Below, piece after piece: positions 54,263 to 63,085 of a stretch of 64,000 nucleotides of DNA. The stretch spans positions 1-64,000 of the forward strand of contig NZ_JANXWG010000048.1 in NCBI RefSeq assembly GCF_025351285.1, in the 5' to 3' direction. The translations under genes and the position numbers were made by a program. A model generated the notes under the pieces. It did not search any database, was not told where the DNA came from, and worked only from the letters and a program-made list of their open reading frames with translations. Every line of letters starts with the position of its first letter. Position 1 is the stretch's first letter. The DNA is from Novosphingobium sp. GTDB taxonomy: Bacteria; Pseudomonadota; Alphaproteobacteria; Sphingomonadales; Sphingomonadaceae.

Positions 54263-55206
54263 ATCCGTTTGCGAGCGCCATGCTGGGCAAGGGCAGGGCG
54301 ACTGCCGTTGCCAACACCCTGAACTATTCGTTCACCGGCGGAGCGCTGCCATCCGGAGTGACGCCAAGCGGTGGCGCGGGCGGGCGGCTGGTCAATACAG
54401 CAGGCCTGCTGGTCAGCGCGAGCACCCCGCGGTTCGACTACCATCCGCTCACGCACGCCGCGCGGGGGTTGCTGGTGGAACCGGCCGGCACCAATCTGTG
54501 CCTGCAAAGCGAGAGCTTCGACAGCGCCACCTGGTCCAAGACGAGCATAGTGACGACTGCCAATGCCACGGTGGCGCCCGATGGAACGAATACCGCCGAT
54601 CTGGTTGCGGCCACCTCGACCGGCGCCTTCATGAACCAGGCGGTGGCCAACGTCATGACCGCCGCATTCACCTACTCGTGCTTCTTCAAGGCCGGCAACT
54701 TCCAATGGTTGCGGTTCGTCGTGCAAAGCGCATCGGGCGCACATTCGGCGCAGTTCTGGTTCGACCTGACGAACCGTGTTGCGGGGGTGGGGGTTGTCGC
54801 GGCTGGCTCGCCGACCATCACCGCGTTTGGACTGGATGATGCCGGCGGTGGCTGGTGCCGGTGCTGGGCCACCGTGCAGGTTCCGTCAGAAACGAGCGCA
54901 CTGCTCGTGCTGCTGGCGGCGACCGGCAACGGTTCGGGCGCGCAACCGGCCAACGCGCAATATTACGTGTGGGGTGGGCAGATCGAACAATCGCTCAAGC
55001 CGACGAGCTATATCGGCCCCACCACCACCGTCAGCGCCAGCCGCAGCGCCGATGCGATCGGCTTCGTGGTGCCCGCGGCAACCGGCCGCCTGGTCTATGC
55101 ATTCGATGATGCCAGCCAGCAAACTGTAGCGACGGTGCCCGGAGCGTATACAGTGCCCGCCACGCTTAATCGGGCGCGGATCGTTTCGATCACGGGAACG
55201 GCTTGA
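54259..55206 (+). CDS. Phage tail/head-fibre-like protein
   Basis: The protein has 315 residues. GLLVEPAGTNLCLQSESFDS and ATWSKTSI, then WCRCWATVQVPSET and AQYYVWGGQIEQSLKPTSY, match a beta-sandwich module found in phage head-spike and tail-fibre proteins, where it probably binds carbohydrate. GTG start overlapping the previous stop (GTGA), so it is coupled to the beta-helix protein. No signal peptide. Confidence 0.7.
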   Translation: MNPFASAMLGKGRATAVANTLNYSFTGGALPSGVTPSGGAGGRLVNTAGLLVSASTPRFDYHPLTHAARGLLVEPAGTNLCLQSESFDSATWSKTSIVTTANATVAPDGTNTADLVAATSTGAFMNQAVANVMTAAFTYSCFFKAGNFQWLRFVVQSASGAHSAQFWFDLTNRVAGVGVVAAGSPTITAFGLDDAGGGWCRCWATVQVPSETSALLVLLAATGNGSGAQPANAQYYVWGGQIEQSLKPTSYIGPTTTVSASRSADAIGFVVPAATGRLVYAFDDASQQTVATVPGAYTVPATLNRARIVSITGTA

Positions 55207-55255
55207 TTGCGGGCCTGCCCCCGCTAAGGCTGGCCGACCAAGGCGGGGTACGGGC

Positions 55256-56455
55256 ATGGCAGCGGGTGATCATCGAGGCGGCAGACCGATCACGATCGGC
55301 CTCGTCTGGGCGCAGTTCGCCGCTTACCACATCGATCGCTGCGAAGCGGTTGCGCGGCGGTTCGAAGGACGTGCGACGGTGCTGGCCGTGGAAGTGGCCA
55401 CTACGTCGAGCGATTATGCTTGGGAGCCGTCGGGCGCCATAACCGGTGGCCGCAAGGTGACGCTGTTCCCGGGAAAATCGTTCGACCAGTTGTCGAACTG
55501 GCAGCGTTTCCGTGGCTGCTGGGCCGAGCTGCGGCAATGCGATTGGGTGTGCATCGGGCTGAGCTATGCCGAACTGTCGACGATCCTGCTGGTCGTCATC
55601 TTGCGGCTTTCGGGCAAGCGGATGGTGGTGTTCAGCGAATCCAAGCTCGACGACAAGCCGCGTAATACGTTGGGAGAACTGGCCAAGCGCCTGATCCTGT
55701 GGCCCTACAATGCGGCAATCGTCGGGGCGACACGGCATATCGCCTATTTCCGCATGCTGGGCTTTCGGCGCCGCGCGGTGCTGCCGGGTTACGACGGCGT
55801 TGGCCTCGATCGCGTCCGGGCCCAGGGCGGCGGGCAGCTTGCGCCGGGTGGTCGTCCGTTCGAGCAGCGCGACTTCGTGTTCGTCGGCCGGTTCGTCGAC
55901 AAGAAGAACCTGCCGCATCTGGTTGAGTCCTTCGCTCGCTATGTTGCGATTGCCGGGGCGGGTGCGCGGCGCCTCGTTCTGGTCGGCTCCGGCCCCGACG
56001 AACCAGCCTTGCGCGCCATGGTCGGAACCTTGGGCCTTGCCGATCAAGTGGAGTTCCCCGGCTTTCTTCCCGCAGGCGCGGTTTCGCGCTGCCTGGCCGA
56101 CGCACTGGCGCTCGTTCTCCCAAGCGTCGAGGAACAATGGGGCCTCGTGGTCAACGAAGCGCTGGCATTCGGCTTGCCGGTCATCGTTTCGCACCAGGTG
56201 GGTTCGCGCGACGCCTTAGTGCGCGATGGCGTGAACGGCCATGTCGTTACTTCGGATTCGGTCGAGCAACTGGCGCAAGCGATGCACGATATCGCCAGCG
56301 ACCGGGGCAAGTGGGAAGCGAAGGTTGCGGCGTCGCACCAGCGCGCATGGCTGGGCGATTGCGAGCGGCTGGCCGATGCACTGGAATTGCTGATCGAACC
56401 GCAGAACGCTCACGCCCGCGCCAATGTCGATCGGTTCCTCGCCCAACTGGCCTGA
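55256..56455 (+). CDS. Glycosyltransferase family 4 protein
   Basis: The protein has 399 residues. It has an N-terminal half with IGLVWAQFAAYHIDRCEAVA and a donor half with DFVFVGRFVDKKNLPHLVES, RLVLVGSGPDEPALRAMVG and VLPSVEEQWGLVVNEALAFG, all GT4-like. It follows the phage-tail-like genes in the same direction and is 49 bp from them, so it may share their transcript. The next gene faces it, with three bases between the stops. Confidence 0.86.
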   Translation: MAAGDHRGGRPITIGLVWAQFAAYHIDRCEAVARRFEGRATVLAVEVATTSSDYAWEPSGAITGGRKVTLFPGKSFDQLSNWQRFRGCWAELRQCDWVCIGLSYAELSTILLVVILRLSGKRMVVFSESKLDDKPRNTLGELAKRLILWPYNAAIVGATRHIAYFRMLGFRRRAVLPGYDGVGLDRVRAQGGGQLAPGGRPFEQRDFVFVGRFVDKKNLPHLVESFARYVAIAGAGARRLVLVGSGPDEPALRAMVGTLGLADQVEFPGFLPAGAVSRCLADALALVLPSVEEQWGLVVNEALAFGLPVIVSHQVGSRDALVRDGVNGHVVTSDSVEQLAQAMHDIASDRGKWEAKVAASHQRAWLGDCERLADALELLIEPQNAHARANVDRFLAQLA

Positions 56456-56458
56456 CGG

Positions 56459-57232
56459 CTATTCCAGCCCGCTGTCGCCCAAAGTGCCCAAATACCAGCG
56501 CGCCGTCCCTTCGAGCCCGACCGCGGTCAGAACGCCCGATGCGTAAGCGCCGGTATCGATGCCGATGCGGTTGGCGCGTTCGTCCACTGCTTCGGTGATG
56601 GTGTGGCCGTGAATGACCATCACGCCGTGATCGCGCTTGTCTTCGAGGAATTCGCTGCGGATCCAGCGAAGATCGGACAGGCGCTGCAATTCGAGATCGA
56701 CGCCGGGGCGGATGCCTGCGTGGACGAACAGATAATCGCCGATTCGCACCTGGTTTTCCATCGCGCGCATGAAGGCGAGATGGTGTTCGGGTATCAAGGC
56801 CGGCAGCATTTCCTGCAGTTCGTCAAGCGTGGCTTCGTTGTACGCGTCGCGGTCGAGGCCGTAGCTCAGCAAGGTTTCGCGTCCGCCATAGGTGATGAAT
56901 GCGCGCAGAACCTCGCGCTTTTCAAACGCCAGCAGCAGCATTTCCTCATGATTGCCCGCGATCACCCGCAGCGGCTTGCGGTTCCTTAGCGCCATCGCCG
57001 CTTCGAGCACGCTGGCGCTGTCCGGGCCGCGATCGACTAGGTCCCCCAACAGCACGATCGTGGTTTGAGCGGTCCCGCGCGCCGCATCGTCGGCCTCGAT
57101 CAACGCCACCAGTTCCTCGAACAGATCGCGCCGTCCGTGGATATCGCCGATGGCATAGACCCGCTGGCCCGCCGGAACGGCAGGTTGGGGCAATGCATTG
57201 CCGCGGATGATTTTTCGGATCTTGGAAAGCAT
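56459..57232 (-). CDS. Metallophosphoesterase (serine/threonine phosphatase-like)
   Basis: The protein has 257 residues from ATG 57,232; an upstream TTG is less likely. The calcineurin-type metal motifs are complete: GDIHGR (about 33-38), GDLVDRGP, GNHEEM, and later VIHGHT. This resembles bacterial PPP-family phosphatases and diadenosine tetraphosphatases of the ApaH type. The substrate is unknown. It faces the preceding glycosyltransferase, and its promoter side faces gloA. Confidence 0.9.
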   Translation of the reverse strand: MLSKIRKIIRGNALPQPAVPAGQRVYAIGDIHGRRDLFEELVALIEADDAARGTAQTTIVLLGDLVDRGPDSASVLEAAMALRNRKPLRVIAGNHEEMLLLAFEKREVLRAFITYGGRETLLSYGLDRDAYNEATLDELQEMLPALIPEHHLAFMRAMENQVRIGDYLFVHAGIRPGVDLELQRLSDLRWIRSEFLEDKRDHGVMVIHGHTITEAVDERANRIGIDTGAYASGVLTAVGLEGTARWYLGTLGDSGLE

Positions 57233-57391
57233 TGGGTTTGAACAGGTAAAAGTCGGAACGGCACTTTGGGTCGGCAAGGCAGCGCGCTATAGAGCCCGGC
57301 GGAGCGTGGTACAATCAAGGTCGTCCGGACCCAAGCCGCTCTATCGATTTCGGCTTAACGCCACCAGAACCAATGCCAAGGGAGACCGCGC

Positions 57392-57811
57392 ATGACCAAG
57401 TTTCTGCACACGATGATCCGGGTGCGCGATCCCAAGGCCACAGTGGCGTTCTTCGAGCTGTTCGGCGTCCACGAAATCCGGCGTTTCGATAGCGAGAAAG
57501 GCCGCTTCACGCTGATCTTCCTTGCGGCGCCTGGGCAGGAAGGCGTTGCCGAAATCGAACTGACGCACAATTGGGACCCGGAAGAGTACACCGGCGGGCG
57601 CAATTTCGGGCACCTGGCGTTTCAGGTCGACGATATCTACGCCACCTGCCAGCGGCTGCACGATGCCGGCGTGGTCATCAACCGCCCGCCGCGCGATGGG
57701 CACATGGCGTTCGTCCGCTCGCCCGACGGGATCTCGATCGAACTGTTGCAGGATGGCCGGCTTGAACCCGCCGAACCCTGGGCGAGCACTGCCAACACCG
57801 GCGAGTGGTAA
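57392..57811 (+). CDS. VOC-family glyoxalase I-like protein (lactoylglutathione lyase)
   Basis: The protein has 139 residues. It begins TKFLHTMIRVRDPKATVAFF, with the metal-binding His of HTMIRV, and contains IELTHNWDPEEYTGGRNFGH (Glu and His) and SIELLQ (Glu), so all four expected ligands of glyoxalase I are visible. The enzyme isomerises the hemithioacetal of methylglyoxal and glutathione. Its stop overlaps the start of the synthetase gene, an odd pairing for a glyoxalase. Confidence 0.88.
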   Translation: MTKFLHTMIRVRDPKATVAFFELFGVHEIRRFDSEKGRFTLIFLAAPGQEGVAEIELTHNWDPEEYTGGRNFGHLAFQVDDIYATCQRLHDAGVVINRPPRDGHMAFVRSPDGISIELLQDGRLEPAEPWASTANTGEW

Positions 57812-60800
57812 GCCAGCCGATCGTGCTCGATGCCGTTTCAGACCTGCCCGGCGCGCCCGATGGCGCCGAGCCCGCGCGCGAGGTCTTCGCACCCATTGCG
57901 CCGACCGTTCCGCTGCGCAGCGGCGAGCCTTACGCGCGCGATGAACTGCTGCAGGAATTGTTCGCCGCAACCGTGGCGCAATATGGCAGCCGCGCCGCGC
58001 TCAAGCTGCTGGCTCCCGATGCCGAGTTCGATCGCCGTACAGAGCTGACCTATTGGGAACTGTCGGACCGTGCGCTCCAGTTCGCGGGCATGTTGCGCGC
58101 GATGGGGATCGAACGCGGCGATCGCGTGGTGATCTGCCTGCCGCGCGGGCTCGACCAGTATATGGCGATCCTTGGCATTCTTTGGGCTGGCGCGGCTTAT
58201 GTGCCTGTGGATTGGGCCTACCCGCAGGACCGCATCGACTTCATCATCGAGGATTCGGCCGCGTGCCTGGTCGTCACCGACAGCGAGCGCGCTGGCGCGA
58301 TGCCGGTGCTGACGTTGGCGATCGATACCGCGCTGGGCGATCTTGCCGCGCAGCCAGTCGCGCCGCTGCCGCGTTCCGAAACAGGCGCTGACCCGGCTGA
58401 CCTCGCCTACATCATCTATACTTCGGGTACGACCGGGCGGCCCAAGGGCGTGATGATCACGCATGCCAACGCCTGCCACCTGGTGCGGTCCGAATGCGCG
58501 ATCCTGGGGCTCACGCCCGACGACAAGGTGTTCGGTGGGTTCAGCCTGGCCTTCGACATGTCGGTCGAAACGATGTGGAGCGCGTTCTTCACCGGCGCGC
58601 TGCTGCTGGTGGCAACCGAGGGGCTGGCCAAGGCCGGTCCCGACATGGCGCTGCCGCTGGTGAGCGAAGGCGCGACCGTGTGGCATGTGGTGCCTTCGCT
58701 GCTGGCGCTGGTCGAAACAGCGATGCCGGCGCTGCGGCTGGTCAACCTGGGGGGCGAGGCCTGTCCACCCGAGCTGGTCGACCGCTGGGCACGCCCCGGC
58801 CTGCGGCTGCTGAACACCTATGGGCCTACCGAGACGACCGTCACCGCGACCTGGACCGAGGTCCAGCCCGGCCGCCGTGTCACGATCGGCCGGCCGTTGC
58901 CCGGCTACACCGCGTGGGTGGTCGACGAAAAGCTGTGGCCGGTCCCGGCTGGCAGCGAAGGCGAACTGGTCATCGGCGGACCGGGCGTGGGCGCGGGCTA
59001 TGTCGGTCGGCCCGACCTCACCGCCGAAAAGTTCGTGTTCACTCCCTTCGCCACGTCCGATGGCCAACCGACGCTGATCTACCGTTCGGGTGACCTGGTT
59101 CGGCTGGATTCAGTGGGCGACATCGAGTTCATCGGCCGCATCGACACTCAAGTGAAAATCCGCGGGTTTCGTGTCGAACTGGCCGAGATCGAGGCCGTGA
59201 TCGCCGATGATCCGGCAGTGGCGCAAGCGGTCGTACAACTGTTCCGCGACGATGATGGCTCGGAAATGCTGGCGGCGTTCGTGGTCGGGCGCGGTGGGCC
59301 AAATGGTTCGAAGGCGCCGATCGACCTTGAGCCGGTCCGCGCACGCGTCCGCGATCGGCTGCCCAACTACATGCGGCCCGCAGCGTACCAGCAGCTCGAC
59401 GCGATGCCCACGTTGCCGGCATCGGGCAAAGTCGATCGCAAGGCTCTGGTGCGGCCGGTTGCGCTGCCCAGCGAAGACCGCGAGACGATCGAACCCGAAA
59501 CCCCGCTCGAACGCGCGCTGCACGCGATCTGGAGCGAATCCTTCGCGGGCCAGAAGGTCTCGGTTTGCGACGATCTGTTCGAAGATCTGGGCGGCCATTC
59601 GCTCAAGGCGGCGCGTCTGGTCTCGGCGATCCGTACGCTGCCGGGGCTGGCCGGTGCCTCGATCCAGGACCTGTACGACAAGCCGACGATCCGGGGCCTT
59701 GCCGAACGGCTGGGCGGCGCGTCGCTGGCCGGGCTGTCGAACGAGAGCGGCGGCGAGGAGACCTTCACGCGGATTTCGGACGCGAAACGCCGGCTCTGCG
59801 TGATCGCGCAGACGATCGCGCTGGTGCCGATCTACGCGCTCGCCGGGCTGCAATGGTTCTTCCCCTACCTCGCCTACACGCACTTTTCGGGGCAGCATGA
59901 CCGGTTGGAAGCACTGGCGATTTCGGGGCTGGCGTTCGTGTTCATCCCGCCGCTGGCCATGGTGCTGTCGGTGGTGGTGAAGTGGCTGGTGATCGGTCGC
60001 TACCGCGCGGGTGATTATCCGTTGTGGGGCGGATACTATTTCCGCTGGTGGCTGGTGCGGCGCTTCGCCGACGTGATCGCGACGCCCTACATCGCGGGCA
60101 CGCCGATGATCCGCACCTATTACCGGCTGCTGGGTGCCAAAGTCGGCCACCGCGCCTTCATCGGGCGCGGCGTAATCGATGCGCCCGATCTCGTTACCAT
60201 CGGCGACGATGCGGTGATCAGCGACAACGCGATGATCGCGACCAGTTCGGTCGAGCGCGGGTTATTGCGGTTGGGACCAGTGGAGATCGGCGCCCGCGCC
60301 GGCGTGGGCACGATGGGCATCGTCGGGCGCGGCAGCCGGATCGAAGCGGACGCCGTACTCGATGGCTTGTCCGCGCTGGCCACCGATGCGGTGATCCCCG
60401 CCGGGGAATTGTGGACCGGATCGCCGGCGCGGCCGAGCGGTCGCCCGCCCGAATGCGGTGAGCTGCCGGTCATTTCGCCACTCAAGCGGGCATTGATCCG
60501 CGTGGCTTTGGCGATCGGTGCATTCCTGCTGCCGATCGTGGCGATCCTGCCGATTTCCCCGGGCCTGGTCATGATGATCGAGCTCGACTGGAACAGCGAA
60601 GGTTATTCCTACCTGCTCGTCGCGCCGCTGCTGGCGACGACATACGTGCTGCTGATGTGCCTGATCACGGTGCTGGCCAAGCACCTGATCATGGGCAAGG
60701 TGCGCCCCGGTCGCTACCCGCTTGCAAGCTGGTTCTACGTACGGTTCTGGTTCGTGCAGCAGATCAACGATCTGGCGCTCAACTTGCTGCATCCAATTTA

Positions 60801-61887
60801 CGCAACGCTGTTCGTGGCGCCGTGGTATCGGGCGCTGGGGGTCAAGGTCGGCCGGCGTGCGGAAATTTCGACCGCGGCGGCGATCGTGCCCGACCTGGTC
60901 GAGATCGGCCCCGAGAGCTTTATCGCCGACGACGTGAACTTCGGTGCGGCGCGGATCGAGAACGGCGCAATCCGGCTGGAGCGCACCACGATCGGCAGGC
61001 GCAGTTTCATCGGCAATTCGGCGCTGCTGCCCGCCGGGTCGATCATCGGTGACGACGTGCTGATCGGCGTGCTGTCGCGCCCACCCGCCGGTGGCGAGGC
61101 GTCGGCAAGCGGCGGCACCTGGTTCGGTTCGCCGCCGATTTCCTTGCCGCAACGCCAGCAGGTCGCGCTGTTCGACGAAGGCGCGCGGTTCAACCCTTCC
61201 AAGCGGCTGGTGGTGACGCGGCTGGGAATCGAATCGGTGCGCGTGATCCTGTCGCTGACGGTGTTCATCGCGCTGTTCGTGGGCCTGCTGTCGATCGTGG
61301 GTTCGATCGACGAACGGCCCAACGGACCGCTGCTGATCGCGCTGGCGTTTCCGTTCCTTTACATCGGCTTCGCGCTGGGTTGCGGGCTGTTCGTGGTCGC
61401 GCTCAAATGGCTGGTGATCGGTCGCTATCGCCAGACCGTGCAGCCGCTGTGGAGCCCGTTCGTGTGGCGCACCGAACTGGTGACCTCCACCTTCGAGAAC
61501 CTGGCGGTGCCCAACTTGCTGCTGCCCTTGCGCGGCACGCCGTGGTTGCCGGCCTATCTGCGCCTGCTCGGTTGCAAGATCGGCAAGCGTTGCTTTTTCG
61601 ACAGTTCGGATGTGACCGAATACGATCTGGTTTCGATCGGTGACGACGTGGCCATGAACGATTTCGCCGGCGTGCAGACCCACTTGTTCGAGGACCGGGT
61701 GATGAAGGTCGGCCCGGTCAAGATCGGCAACCGCGTTACGATCGGCAGCCACGCGGTCGTGCTCTACGATGCCGAGATCGGCGAGGATGCGCAGCTCGGC
61801 GACCTGTCGGTGGTGATGAAGGGCGAATTCCTGCCGCCGCGCACCTCGTGGGAGGGTAGCCCGGCGCGGCTCGCCAGCGGGCATTGA
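57805..61887 (+). CDS. Pls/PosA-family non-ribosomal-peptide-synthetase-like protein
   Basis: The protein has 1,360 residues. An adenylation domain covers about 30-560 (YTSGTTGRPKGVMIT near 205, NTYGPTETTVT, YRSGDLVRL and PASGKVDRKAL). A carrier domain has LGGHSLKAARLV near 594. The rest is membrane-bound: three units of about 240 residues, each with hydrophobic helices and a hexapeptide left-handed beta-helix, recognisable from GAKVGHR, GVKVGRR and GCKIGKR near 775, 1,010 and 1,253. This is the Pls/PosA layout, in which one enzyme polymerises an amino acid such as lysine. The substrate here is unknown. The GTG start overlaps gloA. Confidence 0.87.
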   Translation: MVSQPIVLDAVSDLPGAPDGAEPAREVFAPIAPTVPLRSGEPYARDELLQELFAATVAQYGSRAALKLLAPDAEFDRRTELTYWELSDRALQFAGMLRAMGIERGDRVVICLPRGLDQYMAILGILWAGAAYVPVDWAYPQDRIDFIIEDSAACLVVTDSERAGAMPVLTLAIDTALGDLAAQPVAPLPRSETGADPADLAYIIYTSGTTGRPKGVMITHANACHLVRSECAILGLTPDDKVFGGFSLAFDMSVETMWSAFFTGALLLVATEGLAKAGPDMALPLVSEGATVWHVVPSLLALVETAMPALRLVNLGGEACPPELVDRWARPGLRLLNTYGPTETTVTATWTEVQPGRRVTIGRPLPGYTAWVVDEKLWPVPAGSEGELVIGGPGVGAGYVGRPDLTAEKFVFTPFATSDGQPTLIYRSGDLVRLDSVGDIEFIGRIDTQVKIRGFRVELAEIEAVIADDPAVAQAVVQLFRDDDGSEMLAAFVVGRGGPNGSKAPIDLEPVRARVRDRLPNYMRPAAYQQLDAMPTLPASGKVDRKALVRPVALPSEDRETIEPETPLERALHAIWSESFAGQKVSVCDDLFEDLGGHSLKAARLVSAIRTLPGLAGASIQDLYDKPTIRGLAERLGGASLAGLSNESGGEETFTRISDAKRRLCVIAQTIALVPIYALAGLQWFFPYLAYTHFSGQHDRLEALAISGLAFVFIPPLAMVLSVVVKWLVIGRYRAGDYPLWGGYYFRWWLVRRFADVIATPYIAGTPMIRTYYRLLGAKVGHRAFIGRGVIDAPDLVTIGDDAVISDNAMIATSSVERGLLRLGPVEIGARAGVGTMGIVGRGSRIEADAVLDGLSALATDAVIPAGELWTGSPARPSGRPPECGELPVISPLKRALIRVALAIGAFLLPIVAILPISPGLVMMIELDWNSEGYSYLLVAPLLATTYVLLMCLITVLAKHLIMGKVRPGRYPLASWFYVRFWFVQQINDLALNLLHPIYATLFVAPWYRALGVKVGRRAEISTAAAIVPDLVEIGPESFIADDVNFGAARIENGAIRLERTTIGRRSFIGNSALLPAGSIIGDDVLIGVLSRPPAGGEASASGGTWFGSPPISLPQRQQVALFDEGARFNPSKRLVVTRLGIESVRVILSLTVFIALFVGLLSIVGSIDERPNGPLLIALAFPFLYIGFALGCGLFVVALKWLVIGRYRQTVQPLWSPFVWRTELVTSTFENLAVPNLLLPLRGTPWLPAYLRLLGCKIGKRCFFDSSDVTEYDLVSIGDDVAMNDFAGVQTHLFEDRVMKVGPVKIGNRVTIGSHAVVLYDAEIGEDAQLGDLSVVMKGEFLPPRTSWEGSPARLASGH

Positions 61888-62537
61888 TCGATTGCGCTCC
61901 GGTGTGGGCCAGCGGGGCATTGGCGCAAGTGCAGTGGATCGAAGGGCGGCCGCTTGCCTGGCGGGTGCGGCTGGATGACGAACAAACGCAGCGCGATGCC
62001 GGGCGTGCCGTGCTTTCGGCGCGCGAAGTTGCGGCGTTTGCACACATGGGGGACGCGCCGTGGCGGATCACCCGCCGTCTGCTCGCCAAGGCGCTGATCG
62101 CCCATGTCGCGCGGTGCCATCCCGATCACGTCCTGATCGAACGCGACGCTTTCGGCGCGCTGGGCGTGGTTGCGCCAGCGGGGTGGCACCTCAGCCTGGC
62201 GGGCCAGCCGCCGCACGCGCTGATCGGGCTGGATCACGCGCCGATCGGCGTGGATATCGAGCCCGAGACCGCCGCTCCGCCGCCCGATGACGCCTTTTCA
62301 GCCGACGAACTGGCCGCGCTGGACAAGCTCTGGCCCGGAAATGCCGACCGTGCACGGCTTATCGGCTGGGTTGCGAAGGAAGCGCACGCCAAGGCGAGCG
62401 CGCGAGCGCGGCAGCTTGGCCCGCGCGACATAGAACTTGGCACTCACGTGGGCGTGCTTGTCGCCCAGAGCTGCGCAATGACCACGCATGTTTACGTTTC
62501 GATCGACAGCGGGACGATCGCGGCGGTGGCGATCTGA
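61884..62537 (+). CDS. 4'-phosphopantetheinyl transferase superfamily protein
   Basis: The protein has 217 residues. The metal-binding IGVDIEPET is at about 114-122 and WVAKEAHAKASARA is at about 156-169, the two defining Sfp-type motifs. It should load the phosphopantetheine arm on the carrier domain of the preceding synthetase, whose stop it overlaps by four bases. It starts with TTG at 61,884 (TTGA). A GTG 18 bases later is possible. The synthetase and its activator are thus one coupled unit. Confidence 0.87.
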   Translation: MIDCAPVWASGALAQVQWIEGRPLAWRVRLDDEQTQRDAGRAVLSAREVAAFAHMGDAPWRITRRLLAKALIAHVARCHPDHVLIERDAFGALGVVAPAGWHLSLAGQPPHALIGLDHAPIGVDIEPETAAPPPDDAFSADELAALDKLWPGNADRARLIGWVAKEAHAKASARARQLGPRDIELGTHVGVLVAQSCAMTTHVYVSIDSGTIAAVAI

Positions 62538-62631
62538 ACGGCAGTTTACAACCGCATTCAGCCTTTCGGCACCGGCCATTTCATAGCCTCGCTTCACCAT
62601 CCGAAGATTCGGGTTTGAACTGGAGGCTGAC

Positions 62632-63018
62632 ATGAAGAAAATCATTCTCGCAATTGCCACCCTGGCGGCTGGAGCGGCGGCTGCTTCGCCCGCCACGGCG
62701 CAGGACTGGCGCGGGCAAGGCTACAACGGATATGGCGATCGCTATCGAAACGGCGCTGGCCAAGTCTGCAATGGCGATCGCGCGCACCAGCTAGAGGCAC
62801 AGATCCGCCAGGAGGAACGCGAAGGCGACATCGACCGCGGCACCGCGCGCTATCTTCACCGCATGGTCGATCAGGCCGAAAGCCAGCAACGCCGCGCCTG
62901 CCGCTATGGCGACGGCTACCAGATCCGCGACCTTGCACAGCGCTTTGACTGGATCGGCCGCCAGCTCCGACACGAAGAACGCCAAGGGCGCCGCTGGAAC
63001 GGCGGTTACGGGTACTGA
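62632..63018 (+). CDS. Small secreted hypothetical protein
   Basis: The protein has 128 residues. The signal peptide (KKIILAIATLAAGAAAASPA) ends near residue 24 (TAQDW). The mature part starts with a Gly/Tyr/Asn/Arg-rich stretch (YNGYGDRYRNGAG), then a charged helical segment (QLEAQIRQEEREGDIDRGTA) with two cysteines further on. GGAGG lies upstream of the ATG. This is a common sphingomonad periplasmic type without known function. Confidence 0.8.
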   Translation: MKKIILAIATLAAGAAAASPATAQDWRGQGYNGYGDRYRNGAGQVCNGDRAHQLEAQIRQEEREGDIDRGTARYLHRMVDQAESQQRRACRYGDGYQIRDLAQRFDWIGRQLRHEERQGRRWNGGYGY

Positions 63019-63085
63019 TCGAGGCCCGGCTTGCGAGCGCTGTGGTGGCGGGCGGGGCTGTCGCGCTCTGCCCGCCTCCTTCGTA

